A stretch of 64,000 nucleotides of DNA from Anisodus tanguticus (Eukaryota; Streptophyta; Magnoliopsida; Solanales; Solanaceae): assembly GCA_034509755.1 (NCBI GenBank), contig CM067543.1:51020653-51084652 (forward strand), written 5' to 3'. This document shows positions 21,788 through 34,589 of the stretch, piece after piece. Both the position numbers and the translations under genes were made by a program. Numbering within the stretch: the stretch's first letter is position 1; every line of letters starts with the position of its first letter. The notes beneath the pieces are model-generated. The model made no database searches, was not told the DNA's origin, and worked only from the letters and a program-made list of their open reading frames with translations.

Positions 21788-23080
21788 TCAAATTGAATTT
21801 ATATATGTAGTTATATCTCTACGGTTTAGGACCTAGGTATAGTCAATTGAATTTATATATGTAGTTATATTTCTACGGTTTAGGACCTAGGTATAGTAAA
21901 TTGAATTTATATATGTTACTACGTTCATAAATTGTAGCTTGGTACAATTATGTATTGTCAGACCTCTGTGTATTATTTTCTCACCAAGTCAACATTTGTT
22001 TGAGTCTTTTGAAGCCACAACTTCAAAATAAACTTTCAATAAATGACTACATCTTCTTTGATGTTGAGTTTTTCTTTTAAAAAATCTGGTTAAATTTTTG
22101 TCCTCACAGTGTTCTATGTTTTCTTTATTTATCAAATCATCAATTCAATCTCTATTTAATTTTCTAACAAAATATTTTATGATCACTTAGTGGGTTAAAT
22201 GTCGGTTAAAGATAATTTTTAATTTCCTGAATGTTATAGAGAATCTAAAGTTTATCAAAGAATGAGGCTTTCGATATTGTCGAATAGTAAAATAATTTTA
22301 AAAAGGAGATGAATAAAAATTTAATAGATATATAGCGTGATGGCTAAAACATAGAAAGAGTCGTGCGCGAGTGCTATCTTATGATATTGTAATTTATAAC
22401 CAAATCACATATCTTTCCGAATATATATCTATATGTATTTAATACTTTTAGTATCCATATTATGGGAAATTAAGATGAACTACACGTGCAACGCACGTGC
22501 GGAAAGACTAGTAACATTAATTTTGTTTTTGACAACTAGTAACATTAATAACATCAAATGAATTTTCATTTAATGACAGTCATGTTTCATAGATTCTGCA
22601 TCGTTTTATATATAAACTAGTTAATTTATCCGCGCTTCGCGCAGTTATAACTTAATTTATGTTTTTTTTGCAATATGATCGTGTTATGAATTTATTTGGA
22701 TGATTTTACATATGCATGCATATTATAAATATTTTTCTATTATAAAGCTCCAACACTCTTCATTTAATCAAATGCTATAGCTAATTTTATTTAAATCCTA
22801 AAACAATGTAATTGATTATGAAATTTCACTAACTCCAAAATTAAATATTGAGATTTGAGATATGTCTGTTGATATAGACGCATCCACCATGAAGAAAATA
22901 ACTTTATTTACACTATAAAAAGGAATTAAAATTAATTTAATTAATCCTTTAATTAGAAAAATGACATTCATCCTATTAACAAAGATCGATATAACACAGA
23001 TTTGCCTTAATTAATTTCTTCAACATGATAAATCTTATGTCCATATAGGTGTTGGTAAGCAGTAATACATCTTTCCAGAA
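21788..23080. repeat. Dispersed repeat C, copy 1 (partner 32982-34226)
   Basis: Nearly identical sequence occurs at 32982-34226 in the same orientation, including a TCCGCGCTTCGCGCAG near-palindrome and GCACGTGCGGAAAGACTAGT. Copy 1 starts with two tandem 54-bp units (TCAA(A)TTGAATTTATATATG...GACCTAGGTATAG, 21788-21896); copy 2 has about one and a third. No coding capacity. Both copies end in CATCTTTCCAGAA, where copy 1 joins an LTR fragment and copy 2 joins a different LTR. The repeat is probably a non-autonomous element or a co-duplicated block; its class is not resolved. Confidence 0.85.
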
Positions 23081-23542
23081 ACTCCAGGGACCAAACTGTA
23101 AATATTAAATAATTTGGGGGTCTATCAGAAGAAGCCCAAAGCCCACGTCCCACGACCCGAGCCCGGACTGGACGGGACGGGTGGGCGGCGCCGCGCGTGT
23201 GGGCTTAGCATCGAACCCAAGCACACCTAGTTCCTCCCTCCTTCAAACACATGGGTTACCCATTGGGGTCCCAAACCCTTAGCCAATTTTGAGACTTATA
23301 AAGAGTGCAACTCTTCATTTTCCCACCCACACCATATTTCCATGTCTCTAACACCTTACTTCGTGAACCAATATCTCTTTCATTTCTTAACGAAATTTGA
23401 CGATTCTTGGCCCTACGGTCATCTACTCACTTAGTAGATTATGCACGTGTGAAGAGACAAAGCCTCCAACATGAGGAACCCTAGTGTTTAAGTCATTAAA
23501 TATGGGTGGACGCACCTCCCAACCAAAGGCAAATTTCCAACA
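23068..23542 (-). repeat. Truncated LTR of the 19880-20932 family
   Basis: This matches 20447-20932 closely and ends (minus-strand start) with the same TGTTGGAAATTTGCC terminus at 23542. On its right, reading the minus strand, a purine tract AAGAGAGGA directly precedes the terminus, as a polypurine tract should, so it reads as the 3' LTR of a minus-strand element lying to the right. Its other end is cut at a 13-base stretch (CATCTTTCCAGAA) also present at the end of repeat C. Confidence 0.75.
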
Positions 23543-26500
23543 ATCCTCTCTTGAAAGAGATTTTGGCGCACACACAAGGTGCCTACTTTCGGTAATCTTC
23601 CAGCGAAAAGATATTGCATCAGGAGAGGTAGCCTCTGCTTTGAACCTTCCCTAGTTGAATACCACCGGACTTACTTATCACAGCGCGGTGAACTTGATGC
23701 CTTGAAGCATCAATGTTTAGTGTAAGCCAAGACAATGTTACCAACACAATAACTCTCCTTATTCATTTTCATTCTTATTGTTCTGTCCGTTGTGGACATG
23801 GACACACTTGGATTCTTAAGTGCGTTCATTTAAGGGGGTCTGTCCTCGCACTTAAATAGGTGATCTCCTACAAGGTATCCTGCAATACCCCACTTCACAT
23901 GTGTTAGGAATCATTAAAAGTTTCCCCACCTTAACCTCAACCGTTTGAGGATCGTTAAAGATTTGGAAGCTTAACATTTACCCACCATGCAGGTAGCACT
24001 TTAATGTCTATTGCGGGAATAACATTGGATTCATGTTTCCCTACAGAAATCATCATTCGAAGTGTTCTTTCTTCCACCGAAGCGCTTAATTGAACCTTTT
24101 GCCATTTAGTTTTCCCATTGAACCAACTTCTTGGGATCTCCAGTCAGTATGGTTGGGTTACCACTGCAAAGGTTCGTATTGTTTAGGTTTTAATCCCATT
24201 CCCCTAGACATGCAGAACACTTGATCTTCGGGTAGTCCCTTAATTAAAGGGTCCGCTATATCCTTTGATTAGTAATCAATGAAGTGACACCCATGATGAT
24301 CAACTGCCATACGGTCTTATGTCTCTGACAGATCCTGACAGATATGTCCAGACGCTGTCATCCGTGTCCCTCCTGAAGCCAACCGGCTAGCCACAGGGTA
24401 TAACTGTTGAAGGCACGAGTTTCTCCCAATAAGGGACGTCCTCTAAGGAGTCATGAAGTTACTCAACTTCTTTCAACTGATCTACTTTGTAGGTCGATAC
24501 CAGGTCGGTTGTAGTGTGTACAATACATTGAACTACATGTGACCTGCACATATCGCTCTTTGTCTATGGGTGCACCATGATTCCAATCAGTTCTATGATT
24601 CATATCCATTGGTGGTTTCAACGAGACTGTCAATTATCTCACAACTGAGTTTGGAGTTAGACCAGTCCGTTAGATGTCTTAGAAATCCAATTCCTAAGAT
24701 GTCATCTGTGATACCCATATCTTTTGTTTCAATATAACTTCCACTCTCAGACTGTTGGTTTTCCAGCTGTTGGCTTTCTAACTTCAGAGTCAATGTTTCT
24801 GTGGTTAGATTCATTGTTTCTGTTTTATCTAAAACTTCCATGACCAAAATGTAAACATTTCAGGGACCGAAATGAAAGTTCAGGAAGAATCCCAACAGTC
24901 CAGCAAACCAACTCTGATCCTCCCCTTCCAACTCTCCGGTTAGGAAGGCTGTTTCAACATCCATGCCACGCAAGACTGCAACGGCCATGGATGTTAAGCT
25001 ATTCACAGGGAAGCATATGTACAAGTAGTTGAGGCCTTATACTCATCAGTAGATCCATCTACTTTGTACTCACTTTTGAGTATCCTTTTTCACAACCCAA
25101 AGGTTCTTTTCCCGGAGGAAGATCAACTATTACACAAGTATGGTTCTATATGATGGAATTTAATTCTCTCTTTGTAGCTTCTTTCCAAAGCAGTGCTTCT
25201 GGAGATGATAATTATTTGTTAATTGTCCATGGTTCATTCTCAACTATACAAGCTAGAAGGCCTAGAACAAGTATTTGTCCCCTATTTGATTCATCTCGGT
25301 TCAACATCTAGAATTCCTGAGTTCTGTAGATCTGGAATTTTAAGTTCCGAATAGACAACAACTTCCGAGTCCTGTAGATACGGAACGTCTAGTTCCGAAC
25401 AGTCAGGCCCTCGCGGGTTCTTGTTAACCTCGAGCAATTACTTCTTTTTCCTTCTCAAGGAAAGTTATCCCCAAAGAATTCATCATTCTTTGACACCAAG
25501 AGGCGATAAGCACAACTGTTATTTGCAGATCCAGTGAATATGTAATCTACGCCTTAGGTCCAACTTGACCTCATTCGGTATTCCAACTTCTACCAAGCCA
25601 CCCCACATCACAACATTTGTATGTGAGATCATTTCCATGTCTCACACGGAGGGTTATCCTTATCCTTATGCAAAGTTCTCATTGAGAATCGCATTAGCGG
25701 TAAGGATCGCCTTGTCCCACATAATTTGGGCGTACAACTTTGCGCTTGGCTAACACCGTTGGACTGAGGTGAGTAATGAGCAGTCGTTTAATGAACGATC
25801 TTCACATTCTCCCCCTCTATCACTACGAATTCCTCAATCCGTAGGCTTAGTTGATTTTCAACTTTTGCTTTGTAGCGCTTATTCACTTCAACAACTTCAT
25901 CTTTGCTTTTCAACAAACAAAAGATGCAATACGTTGTACCATCATCAATGAAGGTCACAACGTACTTGTCTCCCCCCTCTATTTTGTATAAACTTCAAAT
26001 CACCCATGTAGGTGTGACTAAGTTCAAGAGGAGCGGTGCTTCTTTCGCTATTCCTTTGACTGAATGGAAATGTGATTTTGCCTCTTCTCCTACCTCACAT
26101 TGATTTTGAGGGTTTATGTCGACAGAAGGCAACAATCTCAACTTCGTTAGCTTTTGAATGACTTTTTATTTAACGTGTCTTAATCTATGATGGCATAGAT
26201 GCACAGATTACAAATATATCATTTTTTTGGCTACAGACATATTGTACCATTCTTAGTTATTATAGACCTGTTGGACTAGTCTCAAACCAGCTTGACCAAC
26301 AACGTCCCTTAAACCATTGGGACATGTATCACCTTATTTTAGAGTAATCACATTCCCTGAAGTCCTATTGAGGACATCCTCTCCAGTCCCTTCTACTTTA
26401 GAGGTGGCATTGCTTCACATGAACAACCTCTTGCCTGTGGTTATGGCGTAACCGGATCATATGTGATCTGGATACTCTGGCCCACTCTAGTTGCTTTGGC

Positions 26501-27780
26501 AGATTGAGTGTCCAATTTCTTTACTGCCTTTCTTTTGGCCTTCAGATCATTTAAGACCTAGAAACTCTGGCCCACCTTCCTAGGTGTCCATTACTTTTCC
26601 TATCAAATGAATTCTGGCCCCACTCCAGTCGCCCGTAGGCTTTATACAACTGAGTGTCCAATATCATCTTTATCAAATAAATTCTGGCCCATCCAAGTCG
26701 CCCGTAGGCTTTGTACGACTGAGTGTCCAATATCATCCTATCAAATGAAGGATCTTCTGTCAAATAGTGTGACAGGGTCAACGTCTTAAGATAAGCCATT
26801 ATCTTTTAGTCTTCTTCCCTTGAGATTGGTGCCCAGACAATTCTTGGTGCTTACTTAAGAGTGGTAACAGTTTTCGCACAGTCAGTGGATCTTTCTCCCT
26901 CGTATGTGCGAACATACTTTACACATTTTTAATAATTACACTCAAAAGAACGGATCTTTTAAAGTCGTTTACAAAGTCCAATCTTTAAACGGGAAGGAAG
27001 ATGAGATTAAACTTCTGATTTTAAAGCGTAAGGAATATAAATTATTTCGTGAAAACAATTTCATATTCCTCCTTACTTTAAGCCCTTTTTAATCAAACAT
27101 CATTTAATCTTATTCTTGACAAGGAAGAAAAATTACTTATCCCAATTTTGGATTCTGTCCCACTTCAGTCACTTCATCGGACTGAGTGTCCATTTCCTCC
27201 TTACCATAATTTGGATCCTTTGTCTGGGACAGATATAGGCCTTCTGCTACAAGATAGAATCACATCTTCAGCCTTCTCCTCTTGTCCCAGTTGACATCCT
27301 CAGCCTCTCGTGGGTGCTTGTTCCCACCACTCTCTGGAGCGGTGACACCATGAACACGTTGAACTTCAACAACATAATCATCACTATCTTCTACCAGAAA
27401 ACCACAGCCATATCCAGATTTGGTCACACAACTTTCGAGCCCTAAATCCAATTTAGAGATCATATCACAGATCATTTATCATCAGCCACCATTATCAATA
27501 ACACACATATCGACCATCATCTATTCCTACCCGTTCTTCGCCGTGCACCATGTTCGCAATGAACCGGTTATCTACACTTGGCTTAGTTCGAGTTAGAACG
27601 GAATGACTTCCTCGATTTAGCGTAGGTGATAATTTAGGGTGATATCAAAAGGTTAACCGTTCGGTCAAGATATGTAGGATTTCAAGAAGCCTTGTTTTAA
27701 TCCAATTTTATGTTTAACCCATATTATTATGTTATTCAATTGTTATATAACCATTGAACCAACATTGGCTCTGATACCAC
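23543..27780 (-). pseudogene. Copia-3 internal region, heavily degraded
   Basis: On the minus strand the region starts at the primer site GTGGTATCAGAGCC (27767-27780, tRNA-Met) and runs left. Recognisable pieces are a Gag-side segment (27260-27475), a pre-integrase/integrase stretch (about 25750-26130, with GDLKFIQNRGG and FIDDGTTYCIFCLLKSKDEVVEVNK), and an RT-like trace near 25000 (MDVETAFLTGELE). Frames are broken by many stops and frameshifts, and a repeated block (26551-26799) shows internal tandem duplication. It ends at the LTR fragment 23068-23542, which differs from its 5' LTR, so the element is rearranged or chimeric. Confidence 0.8.
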
Positions 27781-29364
27781 TGTAAGGTTTTGTTGAGTTC
27801 AAAACACATAAGTAAAACAACAGAAGTTTAAAATTTTGTTTACTTACCGAACAATTCCTTATGTCTTGTTTATATGACAATCAAAACCTGTAAAGAAAAC
27901 TTGAACAAGAACTTACAGGTTATAAAATTTGGAGTCTTTACTTTAGGGTGAACACGCGATTCTCCCTTCGATTGCAAGCGCCTTGCTACGGTGTATTCCT
28001 CTGTCAAGAAAGCCAAAAATCTTGGCAGAGGTTTGAGAGAGTTTTATCCTAGACTCTAAGTCTAGAATTGTATATTAGAATGAGTGTGTTTAATAACGAT
28101 GAGGGTGTTGTATTTATAGTTACAATTAGATCAAAAATGAATTAGGGTAGGGCTCTAAGCCTAGTCCAAAACTGATGTGTAGTGGGCCAGTCTGACTGGG
28201 CCCACTGTCGGGTCAGCGCTGCGGCTCAGCCTAGCAGGCGCCGGCATTACATCAATAACATTTCTCATCGTTTAATATATATATTCAGCACATTAAATCC
28301 AAAATCCAATTTTGACTTAATTAAATAATTTCCATCTAATAGAAATTATCTCATAGTTATTATCAATTTAAATATCTCGATTCCAAATCGAATATTTAAT
28401 ACTTTCTCAATACACCCTTAGATCGAAGAGACAATCAACATAGTGTGACCCTATAGGCCTTTATATATCGACACTAATCCAGTTAAGGTCCATACAGAAC
28501 TCCTAGACTGCGCCGTCCGACGAACTCAGTATATGAAGTACGTTTACATGAATCCAGCAAATATAACCTTTATGTGAGATAATAAATTCATTTCATTCAC
28601 GACACACTCGATCAAGCTTAGGATTTGTCACGTGTCTATCCAAATGGCTTGATCACTTTGTCTCATCTATATTAGTCGACAACTAGACCATATTCTAAAT
28701 ATGTCTCTTGCATTGGCCAATGACTTGGTCAACCTAATATCACTGAGAAGTTGAGTGCTCTCTCGAATATCCAATCGAGGAATGAATTCTATTCTTGGCT
28801 CAAATACCACCTTAGTTTACATCATAATGCACCCAACACAAGCCGTATCTTATCCTATAAGGAGTTTAAGCTTAGGACAGGGTCAATGTACATTACTCTG
28901 TAAACAAGGTGTGTATTGACCTCAAGTCAAAGGACCTTTATATCCCACACGCTGATAACACTCTAGGCATGTCTAACAAATAGTTTATCAGCAGGGTATA
29001 TCAATACTTTCCAAAAGCATCCATGTGTCCATCACTAGTAACCATTACTAGTAGCAGGTGAGACATACTACATTCTCTAAGAATGTGATGCAGACCACAT
29101 GTCGACTTATAACATGTCATCGATATCCCATTCTCGATGATCATTAGTCGAGGCTATTTTGAGAGTTACGCTCTATCATTAATATCTCACTCTATTAATG
29201 ACAACGTAAGCTCAAGGGATGCACATTAATGAATAATTACAAACAATCAAATAATAATTCAATAATTGCAAATGCCATAAATATATTAATCTTATTAATA
29301 ATACGAATGTATTCAAGTACATTTGTCCCTAATAATTATTGTCTCTAGGACATATATACTTTCA
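27781..29364 (-). repeat. 5' LTR of Copia-3 (about 1.58 kb)
   Basis: On the minus strand it starts TGAAAGTATATATGTCC (29364) and ends AACAAAACCTTACA (27781), one base before the tRNA-Met primer site. TG...CA termini and the adjoining primer site define it as a 5' LTR of the element to its left. No second copy of this LTR is present in the window. Confidence 0.85.
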
Positions 29365-30012
29365 ATCCCCTCACCTTCCTTAATTGTTTTTAAATTATAT
29401 ACAAATATTTTTAGAATAATATGTTTTGCTTATGTAACGAACACAAGAAAATAAGTAAGAACCCACTTATTTTCCATGGAAAACATTTTCTTTCATACCA
29501 AACACACCCTTAATGCACCCCCGAGTTGTTTCCTGAAAACATCAAAATATATTTTTAAGCTTGGTCCGGGTTGAATTGATTACTAACTTCTTTTTCCGCT
29601 ATTAATTTCTTCAATTTATTGCATAACGTGGTAGTTTTAAAGTTGAGTTGTAAAGTAGAGGATACAATGTTAGAGATGAACGTGGAAGTCTATGTTCACT
29701 TATTCTAAAAGAAAAAGAGATATTGAAAGCCGACATCTTATCTATAAAAAGATCAATTAGTCATGAAATTTAAAAATCATGATCAAGATGAACCATGGTT
29801 AAGGTGGCTATTTTGTTAGTAAACGAAGTGGGTCCTTATTAATAGAGATATGAATAAATTAGCAAAGATTTTAATTAGTTAATTTCTTGATAAATTTAAA
29901 GTGTCATATCTATTTGTTTAGTTTTTGTTCCCTAATATCTGCCGGGCATGCTTGTTATGGGTAAAGGATCTTTCAGGTCGATTGATGATTGATTTATAAT
30001 ATATATAAAGTT
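29365..30012. other. Non-coding interval with half a MITE
   Basis: 29440-29515 carries one terminus of the AGGGTGTGTTTGGTA MITE family (ACCAAACACACCCT at 29500-29513) preceded by its typical CCATGGAAAACATTTTCTTT. No partner terminus is visible. The rest is AT-rich and without a recognised feature. Confidence 0.5.
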
Positions 30013-30144
30013 ACAAGAATATTTATTTTAATACAAATTAGGTAACTAATTAACCTAATTATAAAAAGATTATAATTCTACTTAAAATAGGAGATATACA
30101 ATTAATACAATTAAGGAAAGAATATTGGAAAATATTCTATTACA
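30013..30144 (-). repeat. 3' LTR portion of Copia-4
   Basis: On the minus strand TGTAATAGAATATTTTCC begins at 30144 right after a short purine stretch (CAGGGG). A closely similar block occurs at 34229-34346 in the same orientation, consistent with the two LTRs of one element. The outer LTR end to the left is not clearly defined. Confidence 0.65.
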
Positions 30145-32981
30145 CCCCTGAAGTCTATTAGAAATCACCACTTATATTCGTTTGCCAAATAGAAACTAAA
30201 GATTAGTTAATTGGTACTTGATAAATCAGTCTCTGTGGACGATACTCGATTATACCAAAATTATTACAAATTGTGATACGTACACTTGCGTAGCATATAG
30301 AAATACTGCAACAAGCAGCTAGTCCCGGACTGGCCGAGGTGATGGCAGGTGCCAAGGTCTGGGACGACAGACTATGTAAATGGTGAATTAGAAGAGGGTT
30401 TAGGCCATCATCTAGGAAGACGTAGGAATGTCGAGGTGGCGAGTTTAGAGAGGCAAAGAGGAATTGAGACTCATCAAATAGGACATGACGTGAAATAATA
30501 ATTTTACGGCTCAACAAGTCATAGCACGAGTAACCACGATGATTGGCAGGCAAACCCAGAAACACACACGGGGAAGACCAGGGTTGGAGTTTGTGAGTGG
30601 TCGGATGGAGAGGGTAACAAAGACATCCAAAATTATGCAAGTGTTGGTAGGAGGGGTTCCTACGAAACAGAACTTGGGTGGGAGACTGTTGAGCTAGAGA
30701 CTTGTTTGGGATTATGTTTAGGAGATAAATGGCCATATAGAGTGCGCAATGCCAGAATTTAGAGGAATTTGAAGCGTGAGCAAGTAGGGCATGAATGAGG
30801 TTATTTATGGTTCGAATTTTCCGTTCGTCTTTACCATTTGGGGAGGATGTGTGAGGGCAGGAAAAATGAAAGGTAAAACCGTTTTTGGAGCAAAACTGTT
30901 TGAATTTGTTATTATCGAATTCTCTGCCATTGTCACATTGAGAACATTTAATGCTCTTTTCAAATTGTGTTTTTACGAAAGCACTAAGAAGAAAAAATGG
31001 GGTAGACCTGAGATTCATTTCCAATTGGAAAAGTCCATAGAAAGTTGGAATAATCATTCAAAAACAACACATAATATCGATGGCTAGGATGTCCAAAAAT
31101 CACTATGTATGATATCGAAAGGCATTAAAGTACAATTTGTGGATGCATAAAATAGTAATTTGACATGTTTTCCAAAAACACAAGATTCACATATAGGAGT
31201 CCTAGAAATACGATTGCAATTAATAAAATTATTTTTCCTAAGGCAGCGTAAAATAGAGTATCCCGGATGTCCTAATCGATAATGTCATAAGGAATATGAA
31301 AGAGCAGCAAAGGTTGAAGGAACTGAGGCTGGATTATTGACATCGTTTGAAATAGGGTAGAGATCTCCGATGTTGTCACATCTCATTATTCGTCTCACTG
31401 TCGTAAAATCCTTTACAGTAAAATCAAAAGGGTCAAAGTCAATGAAAATTCAATTGTCAGTTGTGAAACGTCACATAGAGATTAGATTCTTAATGAGTTT
31501 AGGGGCATGAAGGACATTTTTTAAGATTAGTGGTGGATGTTGTGGGGATAGGGAGGAATGACCATAACCACAGATGAGAATGCCTTGTCAACTACCAACA
31601 ATAATATTCTTATTTAAATTACTCAAATTGAAATAAGACGAGAGAGTATCTTGTGATGTCGTCATGTGAGATGTGGCGCCTGTGTCCATATACCGATTTT
31701 CGTTTGGAGTGTTGAGTGACATTGTGCTCATAGCTGCCTCAATGTCAGTCGGTGCATAAGTCGATGGCGGGTGGGCTTGTGCTGTGTAGGCTTGTTGTGA
31801 ACGTGGGCCAAGTATGCGAGGTTGGGCCTGTCGGTTATGAAGTGGAGTACACTAGGATGTCGTATACGGGCAAAGAAGAGAGGTCCATGATGGTGGGGGA
31901 CATGTGGCCCACGACGGGTAGGCAGCCCACGGCGGAGGATATTGCCACTACCACGGTCGCTCCTGGCTATTTTCTACCGGTGGGGACTGCCCCTTCACGC
32001 AGCTGTTGTTGCCGGAATTTCTTCTATCACGGCCCTTTCTGGACTGCTTACTCCTGCGTTTGTTATGGGAGGAAACGGACTGCTATGAGTCCTCTGGCCT
32101 ATGATTCTTGTTATCAGACCGGGAGGCCCTACCGTAGGCGGAGGGCCTGATGGTTGTAGTGAGGGCGGCGTCGGAAATGCTGGCCCGAGTGGTGTTGCGC
32201 TTGATTTTTTGGGTTTCCTCAAGGATGAGCTTCGAACGGGCCTCACAAAATAGAGGTAACGGCGTGCAATGTTGAAGGATAGTGGAAACGCCGTCATATG
32301 ATTCGTTTAAACCTGCAATAAGTTGCATGACCAATCACTGATTAGTGATTGGTGCGCCGACGTTGGAGAGTTGGTAGGCAAGCATCTTGTGATCTTGACA
32401 ATAGGCAGACACGTTTGGAAAATTGTCCTGATGAACTTCCTTGAACTGATTTTCAAGGTTTAATGTTCGTTGAGTTTTGTTGTCGTGGAAAATACTGTCC
32501 AAACGTTCCCACGTTTAGCGGGCAGTGGCATCGATCTCAATGATGGTGTGCAACAAATCATTAGATATCGTGTTGTACATCCACTGGAGGACTGTTGCGT
32601 CCAAACGAGACCAGGGTGCATCATCAGAAGTCGAAGCCGATGGTACATATGTGGACTTCGGCATGGGATGGATGATATGGTCGATAACTTCGTAAACACG
32701 ATAATGGATCTTAAAAAGCTCCGCCCACGAGGAGTATTGATCATTTTCCATCTCAAGAGTCACAGGGATGAAGTTTTTAATGTTGTTTACGGCAAGTGTC
32801 AGATGAAATTTGGTTTTGTCAGCCACGGACGAGGAAATTTAGGAGGAAGATGGAGTGAGAATGACCGGAAAAACTAGGGTTCCATCTTGGGGAAAAGAGG
32901 GTCGGCTGAGAGAGGTCGGTGGCTAGGGTTCCGACGTGGGCTAGGTGCCGACGTGAAAAAAAGGTGACGGCCGAGAAGGTG
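30145..32981 (-). pseudogene. Copia-4 gag-protease-integrase remnant lacking RT and RNase H
   Basis: On the minus strand: a Gag of the UBN2 type (32826 to about 32000, with NIKNFIPVTLEMENDQYSSWAELF and later QLIAGLNESYD), a protease with an intact Asp-Thr-Gly-Ala (31675-31686), pre-integrase/zinc-finger text (31140-31270, PICESCVFGKHVK), then the integrase core as one 284-codon frame (31057-30203, with CDNGREFDN, SPNGKDERK and FGCLCYPLHPT). After the integrase the sequence goes straight into LTR: RT and RNase H are absent. The 5' leader is cut at 32981 by repeat C. The long intact integrase frame suggests this element is fairly young. Confidence 0.85.
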
Positions 32982-34226
32982 TAGGACCTAGGTATAGTCA
33001 ATTGAATTTATATATGTAGTTATATCTCTACGGTTTAGGTATAGTAAATTGAATTTATATATGTTACTACGTTCATAAATTGTAGCTTGGTACAATTATG
33101 TATTGTCAGCCTCTGGGTATTATTTTCTCACCAAGTCAACATTTGTTTGAGTCTTTTGAAGCCACAACTTCAAAATAAACTTTCAATAAATGACTACATC
33201 TTCTTTGATGTTGAGTTTTTCTTTAAAAAAATCTGGTTAATTTTTTGTCCTCACAGTGTTCTATGTTTTCTTTATTTATCAAATCATCAATTCAATCTCT
33301 ATTTAATTTTCTAACAAAATATTTTATGATCACTTAGTGGGTTAAATGTCGGTTAAAGATAATTTTTAATTTCCTGAATGTTATAGAGAATCTAAAGTTT
33401 ATCAAAGAATGAGGCTTTCGATATTGTCTACTAGTAAAATAATTTTAAAAAGGAGATGAATAAAAATTTAATAGATATATAGCGTGATGGCTAAAACATA
33501 GAAAGAGTCGTGCGCGAGTGCTATCTTATGATATTGTAATTTATAACCAAATCACATATCTTTCCGAATATATATCTATATGTATTTAATACTTTTAGTA
33601 TCCATATTATGTGAAATTAAGATGAACTACACGTGCAACGCACGTGCGGAAAGACTAGTAACATTAATTTTGTTTTTGACAACTAGTAACATTAATAACA
33701 TCAAATGAATTTTCATAGAATGACAGTCATGTTTCATAGATTCTGCATCGTTTTATATATAAACTAGTTAATTTATCCGCGCTTCGCGCAGTTATAACTT
33801 AATTTATGTTTTTTTTTGCAATATGATCGTGTTATGAATTTATTTGGATGATTTTACATATACATGCATATATTTATAAATATTTTTCTATTATAAAGCT
33901 CCAACACTCTTCATTTAATCAAATGCTAAAGCTAATTTTATTTAAATCCTAAAACAATGTAACTGATTATGAAATTTCACTAACTCCAAAATTAAATATT
34001 GAGATTTGAGATATATCTGTTGATATAGACGCATCCACCATGAAGAAAATAACTTTATTTACACTATAAAAAGGAATTAAAATTAATTTAATTAATCCCT
34101 TAATTAGAAAAATGACATTCATCCTATTAACAAAGATCGATATAACACAGATTTGCCTTAATTAATTTCTTCAACATGATAAATCTTATGTCCATATAGG
34201 TGTTGGTAAGCAGCAATACATCTTTC
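32982..34226. repeat. Dispersed repeat C, copy 2 (partner 21788-23080)
   Basis: This is co-linear with 21827-23080 apart from a shorter 5' tandem block. It lies between the Copia-4 leader and a fragment of the Copia-4 LTR (34229-34346), so it either inserted into the element's 5' leader/LTR region or was brought there by recombination. No protein-coding frame is supported. Confidence 0.85.
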
Positions 34227-34228
34227 CA

Positions 34229-34346
34229 GAATATTTACTTTGATACAAATTAGGTAATTAATTAACCTAATTATAAAAGGATTATAATTCTACCTAAAAT
34301 AGGAGATATACAATTAATGAAATAATATTGGAAAATATTCTATTAG
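34229..34346 (-). repeat. Second LTR fragment of the Copia-4 family
   Basis: About 118 bp match 30017-30144 (shared AACCTAATTATAAAA, GGAGATATACAATTAAT and GGAAAATATTCTATTA). A short internal stretch near 34318 is missing here. Order and orientation fit the remains of the 5' LTR of Copia-4. Confidence 0.65.
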
Positions 34347-34425
34347 AAAGGAACATACGCCAGTAATATCAGTTTAAAAAAAGTATTAAATGAAATTAGT
34401 AGAAAAAATACATGTATCTAATTAA

Positions 34426-34589
34426 GCTTTGATTATTTATATTTGTAGGTTAAGATGATATTCAATCACCTTTACCTCGAATAACAAGTCATTATATTAT
34501 ATAACGAGCTTTGATTATTTATATTTGTAGGTTAAGATGATATTCAATCACCTTTACCTCAAATAACAAGTCATTATATTATATAACGA
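34426..34589. repeat. Tandem duplication of an 82-bp unit
   Basis: Two copies of an 82-bp unit starting GCTTTGATTATTTATATTTG lie head to tail (34426-34507 and 34508-34589), differing at one position (CTCGAAT against CTCAAAT). They lie about 280 bp upstream of the right MLP start codon. The equivalent region of the left copy is outside the window. Confidence 0.9.

Noticed and set aside
25565..26103. Plus-strand open frames of 60-66 codons
   Set aside because: They are antisense to the integrase region of the minus-strand Copia-3.
32470..32877. 135-codon plus-strand frame
   Set aside because: It is antisense to the Copia-4 Gag, whose minus-strand translation has recognisable Gag motifs.
34426..34589. 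Possible CRISPR-like repeat
   Set aside because: Two adjacent units without spacers in a plant nuclear context; it is a tandem duplication.
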